A stretch of DNA of 64,000 bases from an uncultured Pelagibacteraceae bacterium (GTDB lineage Bacteria; Pseudomonadota; Alphaproteobacteria; Pelagibacterales; Pelagibacteraceae), in the NCBI GenBank assembly GCA_902568975.1, contig CACFSO010000001.1, positions 1-64,000 of the forward strand, in the 5' to 3' direction. How positions within the stretch are numbered: position 1 is the first letter of the stretch; each line of letters starts with the position of its first letter. Positions 35,151-43,877 of this stretch are shown piece after piece. The notes under the pieces were generated by a model. That model searched no databases and was not told the origin of the DNA. It saw only the letters and a program-made list of their open reading frames with translations. The position numbers and the translations under genes were made by a program.

Positions 35151-35360
35151 TAATTAAAAAATTAATTAAGCTGCAAGTGCAAATTTATTATTTGCATTTG
35201 TAATTTAGCCCGTTACGGCGGAACAATACCGGACGAAAGAAAGACTTTTAGACACCCGTCGAGCCTAGTTCACCCCCTTAACATAAAATTGGTGGAGGTG
35301 GTGGGTACTGCCCCCACGTCCGCAATGCTTATTACGAAATTCGTTTATCGTCGTAGTTGG
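35113..35360 (-). ncRNA. ssrA: Split, circularly permuted alphaproteobacterial tmRNA
   Basis: tmRNA rescues stalled ribosomes and tags nascent proteins. The minus strand encodes the acceptor piece first and the coding piece second. The acceptor piece ends in a T-arm (GTGGG, loop GGCAGTA, CCCAC), CACCTCC, discriminator A and an encoded CCA (35290-35292). A 12-base spacer (35278-35289) follows. The coding piece starts GGGGGTGAACTAGGCTCGAC at 35277, and GGGGGTG pairs with CACCTCC over seven bases with one G-U. The tag frame at 35166-35195 encodes ANNKFALAA-stop. The 3' end is the pseudoknot. The 5' limit near 35360 is approximate. Confidence 0.93.
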
Positions 35361-35423
35361 AAAACCAACAACTTTAATATATTACTTAATTCAAAACTAA
35401 CAATAGTTTAAATTAAGAATTTA

Positions 35424-36662
35424 ATGATAACAAAAAAAGAAGGAATTTTTTTAGAAAAAATAGTAAGGAAGTTTGAAAACCAAAAGAAAAGTGAAAAATA
35501 TTCTTATCCGTTATTAGAAAAAGGTTTTACAGCTGAAGATATTATTAAAGGAATAGAGATTTTGCTTAGTCGTAAACTTACAATGGGAAAGTTTACAAAA
35601 ATATTTGAAAAAGAATTTTGTAAATTTATTGGAGCCAATTATGCTTTGATGGTTAATTCAGGTTCATCAGCTAATTTGCTTGCCGCTTTTGCGTTAATTA
35701 ATCCAAAAAAAAAAAATCATTTAAAACCTGGAGATGAATTTATTATTCCTGCTATATGTTGGTCTACTTCTTTATGGCCCCTTGTCCAGGCAGGATTAAA
35801 ACCAAATTTTATAGATGTTGATAAATCTAATTATTGCATTGATACTAAAAAGTTAAGTGAAAAAAAATTTAGAAATATCAAAGCTATAATGAATATTCAC
35901 ATTTTAGGTAACTCGCCAGATATGAATAATTTAATGAATTTTGTTAAAAGAAAAAAAACATTTTTAATTGAAGACACTTGCGAAGCATTGGGTTCAATCT
36001 ATGGAAAAAAACATCTTGGAACTTTTGGAGATTTTGGAACATTTTCATTTTATTATTCACACCAAATTACCTCTGGAGAGGGAGGCATGATAGTTTGTAA
36101 AACCAAAGAGGATTATGAATTACTTCATACTTTAAGAGCTCATGGCTGGGATAGAGGTTTATCTAGAAGTAAAAATAAATTTAATTTTATAAATTCTGGA
36201 TTTAACGTTAGACCTTTAGATTTAACTGCAGTTATAGGATTGTCTCAGCTTAAAAGATTAAAAGATATGATAAAAAAAAGAACTCTAAATAGAAACTTAT
36301 TAATTAATAAATTAAAAAATTCAGATAAATGGGATAATCAATTTAAATTTTTTGACCCCACTAAAAATCTAAAACCTAGTTGGTTTGGTTTTCCTATTTT
36401 AATTAATAAACCATATTTAAAAAATAAAAAAAAATTTATGAATTTTTTAAATTCATCAGGAATAGAAACAAGGCCTATTTTAAGTGGCAACTTTCTAAAT
36501 CAACCTTCCTCCAAACTTTATGGTTTTAATATTTTTAGAAAAAAATTTAAAATATCCCAAGAAATAGAAGACGGAGGTCTATTTATTGGACTTCCTACTA
36601 AAAATATTTCAAAAGGAACTATAAATTTTTTAACCAGTAAATTACTTAGTATTAAAAAATAA
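35424..36662 (+). CDS. DegT/DnrJ/EryC1-family PLP enzyme with His in place of Lys (sugar 3-dehydratase-like)
   Basis: This is a PLP-fold protein of 412 residues acting on nucleotide sugars. The fold is clear from MVNSGSSANLLAAFAL (about 76-91), EFIIPAICWSTSLWPL, IEDTCEALGSIYGKK and the region around the cofactor. Where aminotransferases have SFxxxKxxTTGEGG, this reads SFYYSHQITSGEGG, with His replacing the Schiff-base lysine. The same change marks the ColD and DdhC/E1 sugar 3-dehydratases, which deoxygenate the sugar instead of aminating it. Four-base-class spacing (two bases) to the epimerase gene indicates joint synthesis of a deoxysugar for surface glycans. Substrate is not determinable. 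Confidence 0.82.
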   Translation: MITKKEGIFLEKIVRKFENQKKSEKYSYPLLEKGFTAEDIIKGIEILLSRKLTMGKFTKIFEKEFCKFIGANYALMVNSGSSANLLAAFALINPKKKNHLKPGDEFIIPAICWSTSLWPLVQAGLKPNFIDVDKSNYCIDTKKLSEKKFRNIKAIMNIHILGNSPDMNNLMNFVKRKKTFLIEDTCEALGSIYGKKHLGTFGDFGTFSFYYSHQITSGEGGMIVCKTKEDYELLHTLRAHGWDRGLSRSKNKFNFINSGFNVRPLDLTAVIGLSQLKRLKDMIKKRTLNRNLLINKLKNSDKWDNQFKFFDPTKNLKPSWFGFPILINKPYLKNKKKFMNFLNSSGIETRPILSGNFLNQPSSKLYGFNIFRKKFKISQEIEDGGLFIGLPTKNISKGTINFLTSKLLSIKK

Positions 36663-36664
36663 TA

Positions 36665-37480
36665 ATGATAAAGTGTGGTATTACTGGTCATAGTGGAAAT
36701 TTAGGAAAAGCTTTTATAAAAAAAATAAAAAATTTTAAATATTTAAAATTTAAAGGTGATATTAGAAATAAAAATCACGTAGATAAATGGATTAAAGAAA
36801 ATGAATTTGATTTAATACTACATTTTGCCGCCCTAGCCCCTGTAAATTTGGTCAATAAAAACTATAATCACGCACTAAATGTTAATTACTACGGAACAAA
36901 AAATTTAGTTAATTCCATTTGTAAAAACAAAAAAAAAATTAAATGGTTTTTTTTTTCATCTACTTCTCATATTTATTATTTTTCTAATAGAAAAATTAAA
37001 GAAAACTTCAAAAAAAGTCCTATCTCTAAATATGGCAAAACTAAACTATTAGCAGAAAGATATATCTTAAAAAAACTTAAAACCAAAGGAATAAACTGTT
37101 GTATTGGCAGAATTTTCAGTATTGTGGATAATAAAAATAAAACTTTTTTTATCAATCAATTATTAAGCAAACTTAAAACTAAAAAAAAAACTGTTTCGCT
37201 TAAAAATTTGAACCATATAAGAGACTTTATATCTACCAATCAAGTTTCTACAGCTATATACAAATTATGGACTAAAAAGTGTAATGAAACCTTAAATATA
37301 GCTAACGGTAAAAAAATTTACTTAAAAGATTTAGCCTTGATTTATTCAAAAAAATTAAAAAAAAAAATTTTATTTAAAGATAATAAACAAACAATGTTAG
37401 TTGCTGATATAAAAAAAATGAAAAAATATGGCATATCTCAAAAAAATATAAATTTTATTCGATATCTTTATAAAACATAA
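36665..37480 (+). CDS. NAD(P)-dependent nucleotide-sugar epimerase/reductase
   Basis: This is an extended short-chain dehydrogenase of 271 residues. The Rossmann motif GHSGNLG (about 7-13), FAALAPV, a serine-rich SSTSHIYY stretch and the catalytic YGKTK (about 123-127) are visible. It follows the DegT-family dehydratase by two bases, so it probably reduces or epimerises the same keto-deoxysugar, as ColC does after ColD. That parallel is inference. Both genes lie between the tmRNA gene and thyX and may be strain-variable. Confidence 0.8.
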   Translation: MIKCGITGHSGNLGKAFIKKIKNFKYLKFKGDIRNKNHVDKWIKENEFDLILHFAALAPVNLVNKNYNHALNVNYYGTKNLVNSICKNKKKIKWFFFSSTSHIYYFSNRKIKENFKKSPISKYGKTKLLAERYILKKLKTKGINCCIGRIFSIVDNKNKTFFINQLLSKLKTKKKTVSLKNLNHIRDFISTNQVSTAIYKLWTKKCNETLNIANGKKIYLKDLALIYSKKLKKKILFKDNKQTMLVADIKKMKKYGISQKNINFIRYLYKT

Positions 37481-37550
37481 TTAGTTAAATAATGTCCTTG
37501 ATTTACAAATTTAGAACAATAAGATTAACTTCAGATTCTTCATATAATCA

Positions 37551-38498
37551 ATGAAATTAACTAAAGAACAAGCACAAGAAATAAAAGATCAGCAATCTCA
37601 GGAAAATAAAACAAAAAGAGTAACTGCTCCGGAGCTAGAAAAGATCTTATATGAAGCGATACCAGTTTTAGATCATGGTTTTATAAGGGTAGTTGATTAT
37701 ATGGGAGATGATACATCTATTGTACAAGCTGCTAGAGTTTCTTATGGAAAAGGAACAAAGAAAATCTCAACAGATAGTGGATTAATAAAATATTTAATGA
37801 GACATTGGCACAGCACACCATTTGAAATGTGTGAAATAAAATATCATGTAAAGCTTCCAATATTTATAGCAAGGCAGTGGATTAGACATAGAACTGCAAA
37901 TGTAAATGAATACTCTGCAAGATATTCAATTTTAGATAAAGAATTTTATTTACCTGCAAAAGAAAATTTAGCAGCCCAATCGCAAAGCAATAGACAAGGT
38001 AGAGGAGATTTGATTGGTGGAGAACAAGCAATTAAAGTTTTAGAAATTTTAAAATCAGATGCAGAAAAAACATATAGCAATTACGAAACTATGTTGAATG
38101 AACGTTACGATGGAACAGTAATTAATGAAAATAATTTAGGCTTAGCAAGGGAGTTAGCTAGAATGAATTTAACTTTAAATACATATACCCAATGGTATTG
38201 GAAAATTGATTTATTAAATTTAATGAATTTTTTAAGATTAAGAGCAGATGAACATGCGCAATATGAGATAAGAGCATATGCTGATGCAATGTTAGAAACT
38301 GTTAAAAAATGGGTTCCTATCACATATGAAGCATTTATGGATTATAGAGTAGGAGGTACAGAGGTTTCTTCTAAAGGAAAAATTATTATTCAAAAATTAA
38401 TTAAAGGTGAAAAAGTTTCAATTGAAGATTCTGGTCTTTCAAAAAGAGAATGGAATGAACTAATGATTGCTTTTGATCTTAAAGATAAAGTGATTTAA
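37551..38498 (+). CDS. thyX: Flavin-dependent thymidylate synthase ThyX
   Basis: ThyX makes dTMP from dUMP using FAD and methylene-tetrahydrofolate. The family signature [15 protein letters not shown] (about 112-126) is present, as are [12 protein letters not shown] and [15 protein letters not shown] (about 230-244). Its 315 residues are slightly long because of an N-terminal basic extension. ThyX instead of ThyA is usual in streamlined marine Alphaproteobacteria. It overlaps the convergent mrp gene by 20 bases. Confidence 0.96.
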   Translation: MKLTKEQAQEIKDQQSQENKTKRVTAPELEKILYEAIPVLDHGFIRVVDYMGDDTSIVQAARVSYGKGTKKISTDSGLIKYLMRHWHSTPFEMCEIKYHVKLPIFIARQWIRHRTANVNEYSARYSILDKEFYLPAKENLAAQSQSNRQGRGDLIGGEQAIKVLEILKSDAEKTYSNYETMLNERYDGTVINENNLGLARELARMNLTLNTYTQWYWKIDLLNLMNFLRLRADEHAQYEIRAYADAMLETVKKWVPITYEAFMDYRVGGTEVSSKGKIIIQKLIKGEKVSIEDSGLSKREWNELMIAFDLKDKVI

Positions 38499-39270
38499 TT
38501 TTTTCTGCAAAATTTAAGTATATTTTTGAAATTTCATGGTCTGGATTATTTTCTACTATTGGCATTCCGAGATCACCTTGTTTGCCAACTTCAGAATTAA
38601 TTGGAATTTCTCCTAAAAATTCTTTTTTAAATTCTTCAGCAGTTCTTTTAACGCCACCTTCTCCAAATATGTGATATTTTTTTGCATCATCTCCCAAAAA
38701 ATGACTCATATTATCAATTAATCCAATAATTTTTACCCCGAGTTTATCAAACATTTTTATTCCTCTTTTTACATCTTGAAGGGCTAATTCTTGAGGAGTA
38801 GAAACGATGATTACTCCATCCATTTTAATTTCTTGAGAAAAAGTTAATTGTGTATCACCAGTACCAGGTGGCATATCAACTATAATAAAATCTAAATTAT
38901 TCCAAGATACTTTCTGTGTAAAAGTTTTTATAGCACTAGTAACCATGGGGCCTCTCCAAATCATTGGTGTTTGTTCATCTGTTAGGAAACCAATAGACAT
39001 ACATTGTATATCATACTTATCTATTGGGGTTAAAGTTTTACCATCACTTTTTGGTTTTTCATTTATAGAAAATAATCTAGGCAAAGAAGGACCATAAATG
39101 TCCGCATCTAATATACCAACTTTGCACCCAATTTTTTTTAATGCTAATGCTATATTTGTCGCAAAGGTCGATTTGCCAACCCCACCTTTTGCACTTGAAA
39201 TAGCAATGGTAAATTTTGTTCCCTGAATGGGCTTTTTTTCAAAGGTTTTTGTTTGGGTTTTTGTATTCAT
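38479..39270 (-). CDS. mrp: Mrp/ApbC-type iron-sulfur carrier ATPase (short form)
   Basis: Mrp is a deviant-Walker P-loop ATPase that transfers Fe-S clusters. The Walker A is [13 protein letters not shown] (about 26-38), and [27 protein letters not shown] and [14 protein letters not shown] are classic. At 263 residues it lacks the usual N-terminal MIP18/DUF59 domain. The region after DNMSHF (about 191-205) has no CxxC, so the canonical bridging-cluster cysteines are missing. That reduces confidence in the Fe-S role here. It is divergent from hflK. Confidence 0.9.
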   Translation of the reverse strand: MNTKTQTKTFEKKPIQGTKFTIAISSAKGGVGKSTFATNIALALKKIGCKVGILDADIYGPSLPRLFSINEKPKSDGKTLTPIDKYDIQCMSIGFLTDEQTPMIWRGPMVTSAIKTFTQKVSWNNLDFIIVDMPPGTGDTQLTFSQEIKMDGVIIVSTPQELALQDVKRGIKMFDKLGVKIIGLIDNMSHFLGDDAKKYHIFGEGGVKRTAEEFKKEFLGEIPINSEVGKQGDLGMPIVENNPDHEISKIYLNFAEKIKSLYL

Positions 39271-39317
39271 ATAATCATTATCTGCACATATTCTATCATG
39301 TGTTAAACTAACTTACC

Positions 39318-39345
39318 TTGTTTTTATGTATAAAGACACTATATA
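39318..39345 (+). promoter_or_regulatory. Putative hflK promoter
   Basis: TTGTTT (39318-39323) and TATATA (39340-39345) are separated by 16 bases in the spacer between the divergent mrp and hflK genes. AGGA lies just before the hflK ATG. The match is fair, not strong. Confidence 0.4.
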
Positions 39346-39354
39346 GGATGTCAT

Positions 39355-40446
39355 ATGACAGATTTTAAAAATCAAAGTCCGTGGGGCTCTCCTCCAGGAG
39401 GAAATGGAGATGGAGGATTTAGAAGAGGACCAACTCCACCAGATATTGATGAAATTATAAAAAAAATTCAATCTACAATTAATAAATTTTTACCAGGCGG
39501 CGGCATTGGTAAAGGCAAACCATTAACTTTTGGTTTGATAATAATTTTGGTAATTTGGGCACTAAGTGGACTATATAGAGTTCTTCCTGATGAGCAGGGA
39601 GTTGTTCTTAGATTTGGAAAATTTGTAAAAACAACTCAACCAGGTTTAAACTATCATATTCCTTTTCCAATAGAGTCGGTATTAACTCCCAAAGTTACTA
39701 AAGTTAATAGAATAGACATTGGCTTTAGATCAGAAAGAGATACTGGATTTACATCAGGAGGCAGTGTAGCCGATGTTCCAGAAGAAAGTTTAATGTTAAC
39801 CGGAGATGAAAACATTGTAAACATAGACTTTTCTGTTTTCTGGGTAATTAAAGATGCAGGAAATTTTTTATTTAAAATTCAAGATCCAGAAGGAACTGTA
39901 AAAGCTGCAGCAGAAACAGCTATGAGAGAAGTTATAGCGAGAAGTAATATTCAACCTATATTAACAGAAGGAAGATCACAAATAGAAATTGATACTCAGA
40001 ATATCATTCAAGATATTTTAGACGAATACAATTCAGGTATACAAATTACTCAAGTACAAACTCAAAAGGCAGATCCCCCAGATCAAGTTATTGATGCATT
40101 TAGAGATGTTCAGGCCGCAAGAGCAGATATGGAAAGATCTAAAAATGAAGCTCAAGCATATGCTAATGATGTAATTCCAAGAGCTAGAGGAGAAGCAGCA
40201 AAAATTTTACAAGCTGCAGAAGCTTATAAAAAAGAAGTTGTTGCAAAAGCTGAAGGTGAAGCAAGTAGATTCCTTGCAATATTTAATGAATACAAAAATG
40301 CTAAACAAGTAACACAAGAAAGAATGTATCTTGAAACAATGGAAAAAGTTCTAGCAGATATAGATAAAATTATAATTGATAAAAATTCAGGCTCAGGTGT
40401 GGTTCCATACTTACCTTTGCCAGAATTAAAAAAGAAGACAAATTAA
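39355..40446 (+). CDS. hflK: SPFH-family membrane protease regulator HflK
   Basis: HflK pairs with HflC to form a membrane cage around FtsH. The protein starts with a Gly/Pro-rich cytoplasmic stretch, has one membrane helix (about residues 57-76) and then an SPFH/band-7 domain (DEQGVVLRFGKFVKTTQPGLNYHIPFP split near 77-105). A long Ala/Glu-rich coiled coil follows (about 260-325). Its 363 residues are normal. hflC starts one base after its stop. Confidence 0.95.
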   Translation: MTDFKNQSPWGSPPGGNGDGGFRRGPTPPDIDEIIKKIQSTINKFLPGGGIGKGKPLTFGLIIILVIWALSGLYRVLPDEQGVVLRFGKFVKTTQPGLNYHIPFPIESVLTPKVTKVNRIDIGFRSERDTGFTSGGSVADVPEESLMLTGDENIVNIDFSVFWVIKDAGNFLFKIQDPEGTVKAAAETAMREVIARSNIQPILTEGRSQIEIDTQNIIQDILDEYNSGIQITQVQTQKADPPDQVIDAFRDVQAARADMERSKNEAQAYANDVIPRARGEAAKILQAAEAYKKEVVAKAEGEASRFLAIFNEYKNAKQVTQERMYLETMEKVLADIDKIIIDKNSGSGVVPYLPLPELKKKTN

Positions 40447-40447
40447 A

Positions 40448-41320
40448 ATGAAATCAGGAAAATTTATATTACCGATAATTATAGCAATCGCTGCTGTAGC
40501 ATTCTTTTCAATTTTTATTGTAAAAGAAATAAATCAAGCAATTGTTTTACAATTTGGTGATCCTAAGAGAATAATTAGCAAACCTGGGATAAATTTTAAA
40601 ATACCGTTTATTCAAAACGTTGTATTTTTAGATAAAAGAATTTTAAACCTTGATACTCCTCCAGAAGAAGTAATCGCTTCAGATCAAAAAAGATTAATTG
40701 TAGATGCTTTTGCTAGATTTAAAATTGTTGATCCTTTAAAATTTTACATATCGGTAGGAAATGAAAGAGTTGCAAGATCAAGACTAGCAACAATTATAAA
40801 TTCTAGAATTAGAAGTGTTTTAGGAACTCAAAGATTACAAACTTTATTGTCAGAAGATAGAACAAAGCAAATGTCTTTAATTCAAGATGGTGTAAATAAT
40901 GAAGCTGAGAAATTTGGTATTGAAATTGTAGATGTAAGAATTAAAAGGGCCGATCTTCCTCCAGCAAATAGCGAAGCTATTTATAGAAGGATGCAAACAG
41001 AAAGGGAGAGAGAAGCTAAAGAATTTAGAGCCAAAGGTGCTGAAATGGCTGTCACTATAACGTCAACTGCAGATAAAGAGGTAACTGTAATTTTAGCAAA
41101 TGCTCAAAAAGAGTCTGAGATAATGAAAGGGCAAGGCGATGGCCAAAGAAATAGAATTTTCGCTGATGCCTTTGGACAAGATCCACAATTTTTTGCTTTC
41201 TATCGAGCTATGCAGGCATACGAAAAAGCATTAATAGGCGGTGAAACTTCGCTGATATTATCTCCTGATAGCGAATTCTTTAAATTTTTTGGCAACATAA
41301 AAAATAAACAAACAGAGTAA
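40448..41320 (+). CDS. hflC: SPFH-family membrane protease regulator HflC
   Basis: HflC is the partner of HflK in FtsH regulation. It has an N-terminal membrane helix (about 5-24) and an SPFH domain with NQAIVLQFGDPKRIISKPGINFKIPF, followed by VDVRIKRADLPPANSEAIYRRM (about 161-182). A coiled-coil tail follows, ending near QDPQFFAFYRAMQAYEKAL, a HflC hallmark. 290 residues. It lies immediately downstream of hflK in the same operon as the DUF2065 gene and degP. Confidence 0.95.
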   Translation: MKSGKFILPIIIAIAAVAFFSIFIVKEINQAIVLQFGDPKRIISKPGINFKIPFIQNVVFLDKRILNLDTPPEEVIASDQKRLIVDAFARFKIVDPLKFYISVGNERVARSRLATIINSRIRSVLGTQRLQTLLSEDRTKQMSLIQDGVNNEAEKFGIEIVDVRIKRADLPPANSEAIYRRMQTEREREAKEFRAKGAEMAVTITSTADKEVTVILANAQKESEIMKGQGDGQRNRIFADAFGQDPQFFAFYRAMQAYEKALIGGETSLILSPDSEFFKFFGNIKNKQTE

Positions 41321-41325
41321 ATCAA

Positions 41326-41511
41326 ATGAAGGAATTGATCATAGCTTTTGGTCTATTCTTATTTATAGAGGGATTATTGTACGCCTTATTTCCAGCAAAA
41401 ATGAAAAGTATGCTTGAAAAACTAAAAATGATTTCTGATAGTCAACTTAGAGCCGGGGGACTATTATTTTCTGTGATTGGTTTTATAATTATTTGGTATT
41501 TTAAAAAATAA
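41326..41511 (+). CDS. DUF2065 small membrane protein
   Basis: This is a 61-residue protein with two hydrophobic helices (about 3-20 and 42-59) joined by a charged loop (KMKSMLEKLKMISDSQLRAGG). The pattern matches the DUF2065 (YjeT-like) family, which is commonly found in the hflKC neighbourhood. Its function is unknown. Its stop overlaps the degP start by one base, so it belongs to the hfl operon. Confidence 0.8.
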   Translation: MKELIIAFGLFLFIEGLLYALFPAKMKSMLEKLKMISDSQLRAGGLLFSVIGFIIIWYFKK

Positions 41512-42911
41512 TGAATAAGAAATTTTTTTCATATATTTTATTTTTCTTTTTTATTTTTAATATTGAAGTATATTCAAAAAATCCTCCCGCATCATTTGCA
41601 AATCTAGCTGAAAGATTAATCCCTTCAGTAGTAAATATTTCAACAACTCAAACAATTACTACTAATTCAAATCCATTTCCTTTTGAATTCCCTCCAGGAT
41701 CCCCATTTGAAGATATGTTTAAGGATTTTGGACAACCTCAGGAAAGAAAGACAAGTGCATTAGGATCGGGATTTATAATTGACGCAAAAGGAATAGTTGT
41801 AACTAACAATCATGTTATTAAAGGTGCTGAAGATATTTTAGTCAGAGTTAATGGTGACAAAGAATATAAAGCCACCATAGTTGGAGCAGACCCTATGATG
41901 GACATTGCAGTTCTTCAAATAGAATCCGAAGAAATATTTAGCCCAGTAAAATTTGGTAATTCTGATAAGGCAAGAATAGGAGATTGGGTAGTGGCAATTG
42001 GAAACCCTTTTGGATTGGGTGGAACTGTAACTTCAGGAATAATATCTGCCAGAAACAGAGATCTTGGAATGAATAGGTATGAAGATTTTATTCAAACTGA
42101 TGCATCTATTAATGTGGGAAATTCAGGAGGACCATTATTTGATATGGAAGGAGATGTAATAGGAATCAATACTGCTATTTTTGGGAGACAAGGCAATATC
42201 GGTATTGGCTTTTCAATTCCATCAAATAGTGCAAAAAAAGTAGTTAATCAGTTAATTAAATTTGGAGAGACAAAAAGAGGTTGGTTAGGAGTTAAAATTC
42301 AAAATGTTTCTAAAGAGGTAGCAAATACTGAAAAACTAGATAGACCAAGAGGAGCTTTAGTTATGGATGTAGCGAACGCAGGTCCATCTGATAAGGCGGG
42401 AATTAAATCTGGTGACATTATTTTAGAGTTTAATGGTGTAATAGTTAATGATGTGCAAGAATTAATAAAAGAAGTTGCTAATGGTGAAGTTGGAAAAAAA
42501 GTAAGTGTTAAATTATGGAGAAATAAAAAAGAAATTATAAAAGAAATAACCCTAGGTAGATTGGAAACTTCAGACGATTTCAAATCAAAAGATAAAATTG
42601 ATAATACAAAAACAACATTAATTGAAGGTCTTAAAATTAAAGTAAGATTATTAACTAAAGAGGATATCCAGCAAAGAAATTTACCAGAAAATACAACGGG
42701 AGTCGTTATAACGAGTATAGACAAAGATAGCCCAATAAATTATTTAAGAACTAATAACATTATTGTTGAAGCTCAAAGAAGAAACATAAAAACTATCGGT
42801 GAACTTGACGACGTAGTTAAATCTGCATTAAAAACTTCTTCAAAGACAATCTTAATAACAATCTATAACAATCGAAACCAAAAAAGAAATATTGGTGTTC
42901 AATTGAAATAA
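41511..42911 (+). CDS. degP: Periplasmic Do-like serine protease DegP/HtrA
   Basis: DegP degrades or refolds damaged periplasmic proteins. An N-terminal signal peptide (about 1-22) precedes a trypsin-like domain with catalytic His in VVTNNHVIKGA, Asp in PMMDIAVLQ and Ser in VGNSGGPLFD (about residue 203). Two PDZ domains follow (about 255-350 and 380-466). Its 466 residues are typical. It is the last gene of the hflK-hflC-DUF2065 operon, joining two membrane and periplasm quality-control systems. Confidence 0.95.
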   Translation: MNKKFFSYILFFFFIFNIEVYSKNPPASFANLAERLIPSVVNISTTQTITTNSNPFPFEFPPGSPFEDMFKDFGQPQERKTSALGSGFIIDAKGIVVTNNHVIKGAEDILVRVNGDKEYKATIVGADPMMDIAVLQIESEEIFSPVKFGNSDKARIGDWVVAIGNPFGLGGTVTSGIISARNRDLGMNRYEDFIQTDASINVGNSGGPLFDMEGDVIGINTAIFGRQGNIGIGFSIPSNSAKKVVNQLIKFGETKRGWLGVKIQNVSKEVANTEKLDRPRGALVMDVANAGPSDKAGIKSGDIILEFNGVIVNDVQELIKEVANGEVGKKVSVKLWRNKKEIIKEITLGRLETSDDFKSKDKIDNTKTTLIEGLKIKVRLLTKEDIQQRNLPENTTGVVITSIDKDSPINYLRTNNIIVEAQRRNIKTIGELDDVVKSALKTSSKTILITIYNNRNQKRNIGVQLK

Positions 42912-42915
42912 AAAT

Positions 42916-43824
42916 ATGGACCTTAAGTCCAAAATTATTTTAATTGCAGGTCCTACAGCGTCAGGAAAATCAAGTTTTGCAATAAAAATGGCCCAAAAAA
43001 TTAATGGAGAAATTATTAATGCAGATAGCATGCAAGTTTATAAAGAATTGAAAATATTAACAGCCAGACCTAAAAAAAAGGATCAGTTTAATATAAAGCA
43101 CCATCTTTATGGGTTTCAAAGTGTAAAAAAAAATTTTTCGACAGGCAATTGGATTAAATCTGTTTTAAAAATAATTAAAGAAATAAAAAAAAGAAATAAA
43201 ATTCCTGTTTTAGTAGGTGGAACAGGTTTATATTTTAAAGCTTTAACACATGGTTTAGTAAAAATTCCAAATATTCCAATTAAATATAGAAATAAAATAA
43301 GAAATTTACAAAAAAAAATAGGTCAAAAAAAATTTTATAATAAGCTTTTACAATTAGATCCTCTTATAAAAACTTTAGTAAATCCTAACGATATTCATAG
43401 AACGTTGAGAGCCTATGAGGTAAAAAAATTTACTAAAATTTCTATAGTTGAATGGTTTAAAAAAACAAAAGTTTTATTTAACGAGGAAAGTTTTATAAAA
43501 TTTTATATAGATTTTCCCAGACCTGATTTAATTAAAAAAATAAATCAAAGAATTGAAAAAATGTTTGCAGAAGGTGCAATTAGAGAAGTTAAAAATTTTT
43601 TAAGTCTTAAAGTTCGAAAAGATAACAGCTCAAATAAAGTCATTGGAATTAGAGAAATATCCAATTATTTAAATAATATTACTAGTTTAAGTAAAACAAA
43701 ACAGGAAATGGCCATAAAAACAAGACAATACGCTAAAAGGCAAACGACATGGGCTAGGGGGCAAATGTCAAGCTGGCAAAGAATTAACCCAAAAAATATA
43801 AACACACTACTAAAAAATTTTTAA
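42916..43824 (+). CDS. miaA: tRNA dimethylallyltransferase MiaA
   Basis: MiaA adds a dimethylallyl group to A37 of tRNAs reading UNN codons. The P-loop is AGPTASGKSSFA (about residues 10-21). NADSMQVYKEL, LVGGTGLYFKALTHGL (about 96-111), NDIHRTLRAYEV and TRQYAKRQTTWARGQ (about 269-283) are signatures. 302 residues. It follows degP by four bases and is separated from ilvB by a spacer with its own promoter. Confidence 0.96.
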   Translation: MDLKSKIILIAGPTASGKSSFAIKMAQKINGEIINADSMQVYKELKILTARPKKKDQFNIKHHLYGFQSVKKNFSTGNWIKSVLKIIKEIKKRNKIPVLVGGTGLYFKALTHGLVKIPNIPIKYRNKIRNLQKKIGQKKFYNKLLQLDPLIKTLVNPNDIHRTLRAYEVKKFTKISIVEWFKKTKVLFNEESFIKFYIDFPRPDLIKKINQRIEKMFAEGAIREVKNFLSLKVRKDNSSNKVIGIREISNYLNNITSLSKTKQEMAIKTRQYAKRQTTWARGQMSSWQRINPKNINTLLKNF

Positions 43825-43841
43825 TTTATTTTTTCTAAAAC

Positions 43842-43871
43842 TTGACCAATGAGCACAACTTCAGCTAGATT
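43842..43871 (+). promoter_or_regulatory. Putative ilvB promoter (leaderless start predicted)
   Basis: TTGACC (43842-43847) and TAGATT (43866-43871) are separated by 18 bases. The -10 ends six bases before the ilvB ATG at 43878, which would place transcription start on or next to the start codon. No Shine-Dalgarno is visible before this ATG, in line with a leaderless mRNA. This is inference from spacing. Confidence 0.45.
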
Positions 43872-43877
43872 GTATAA

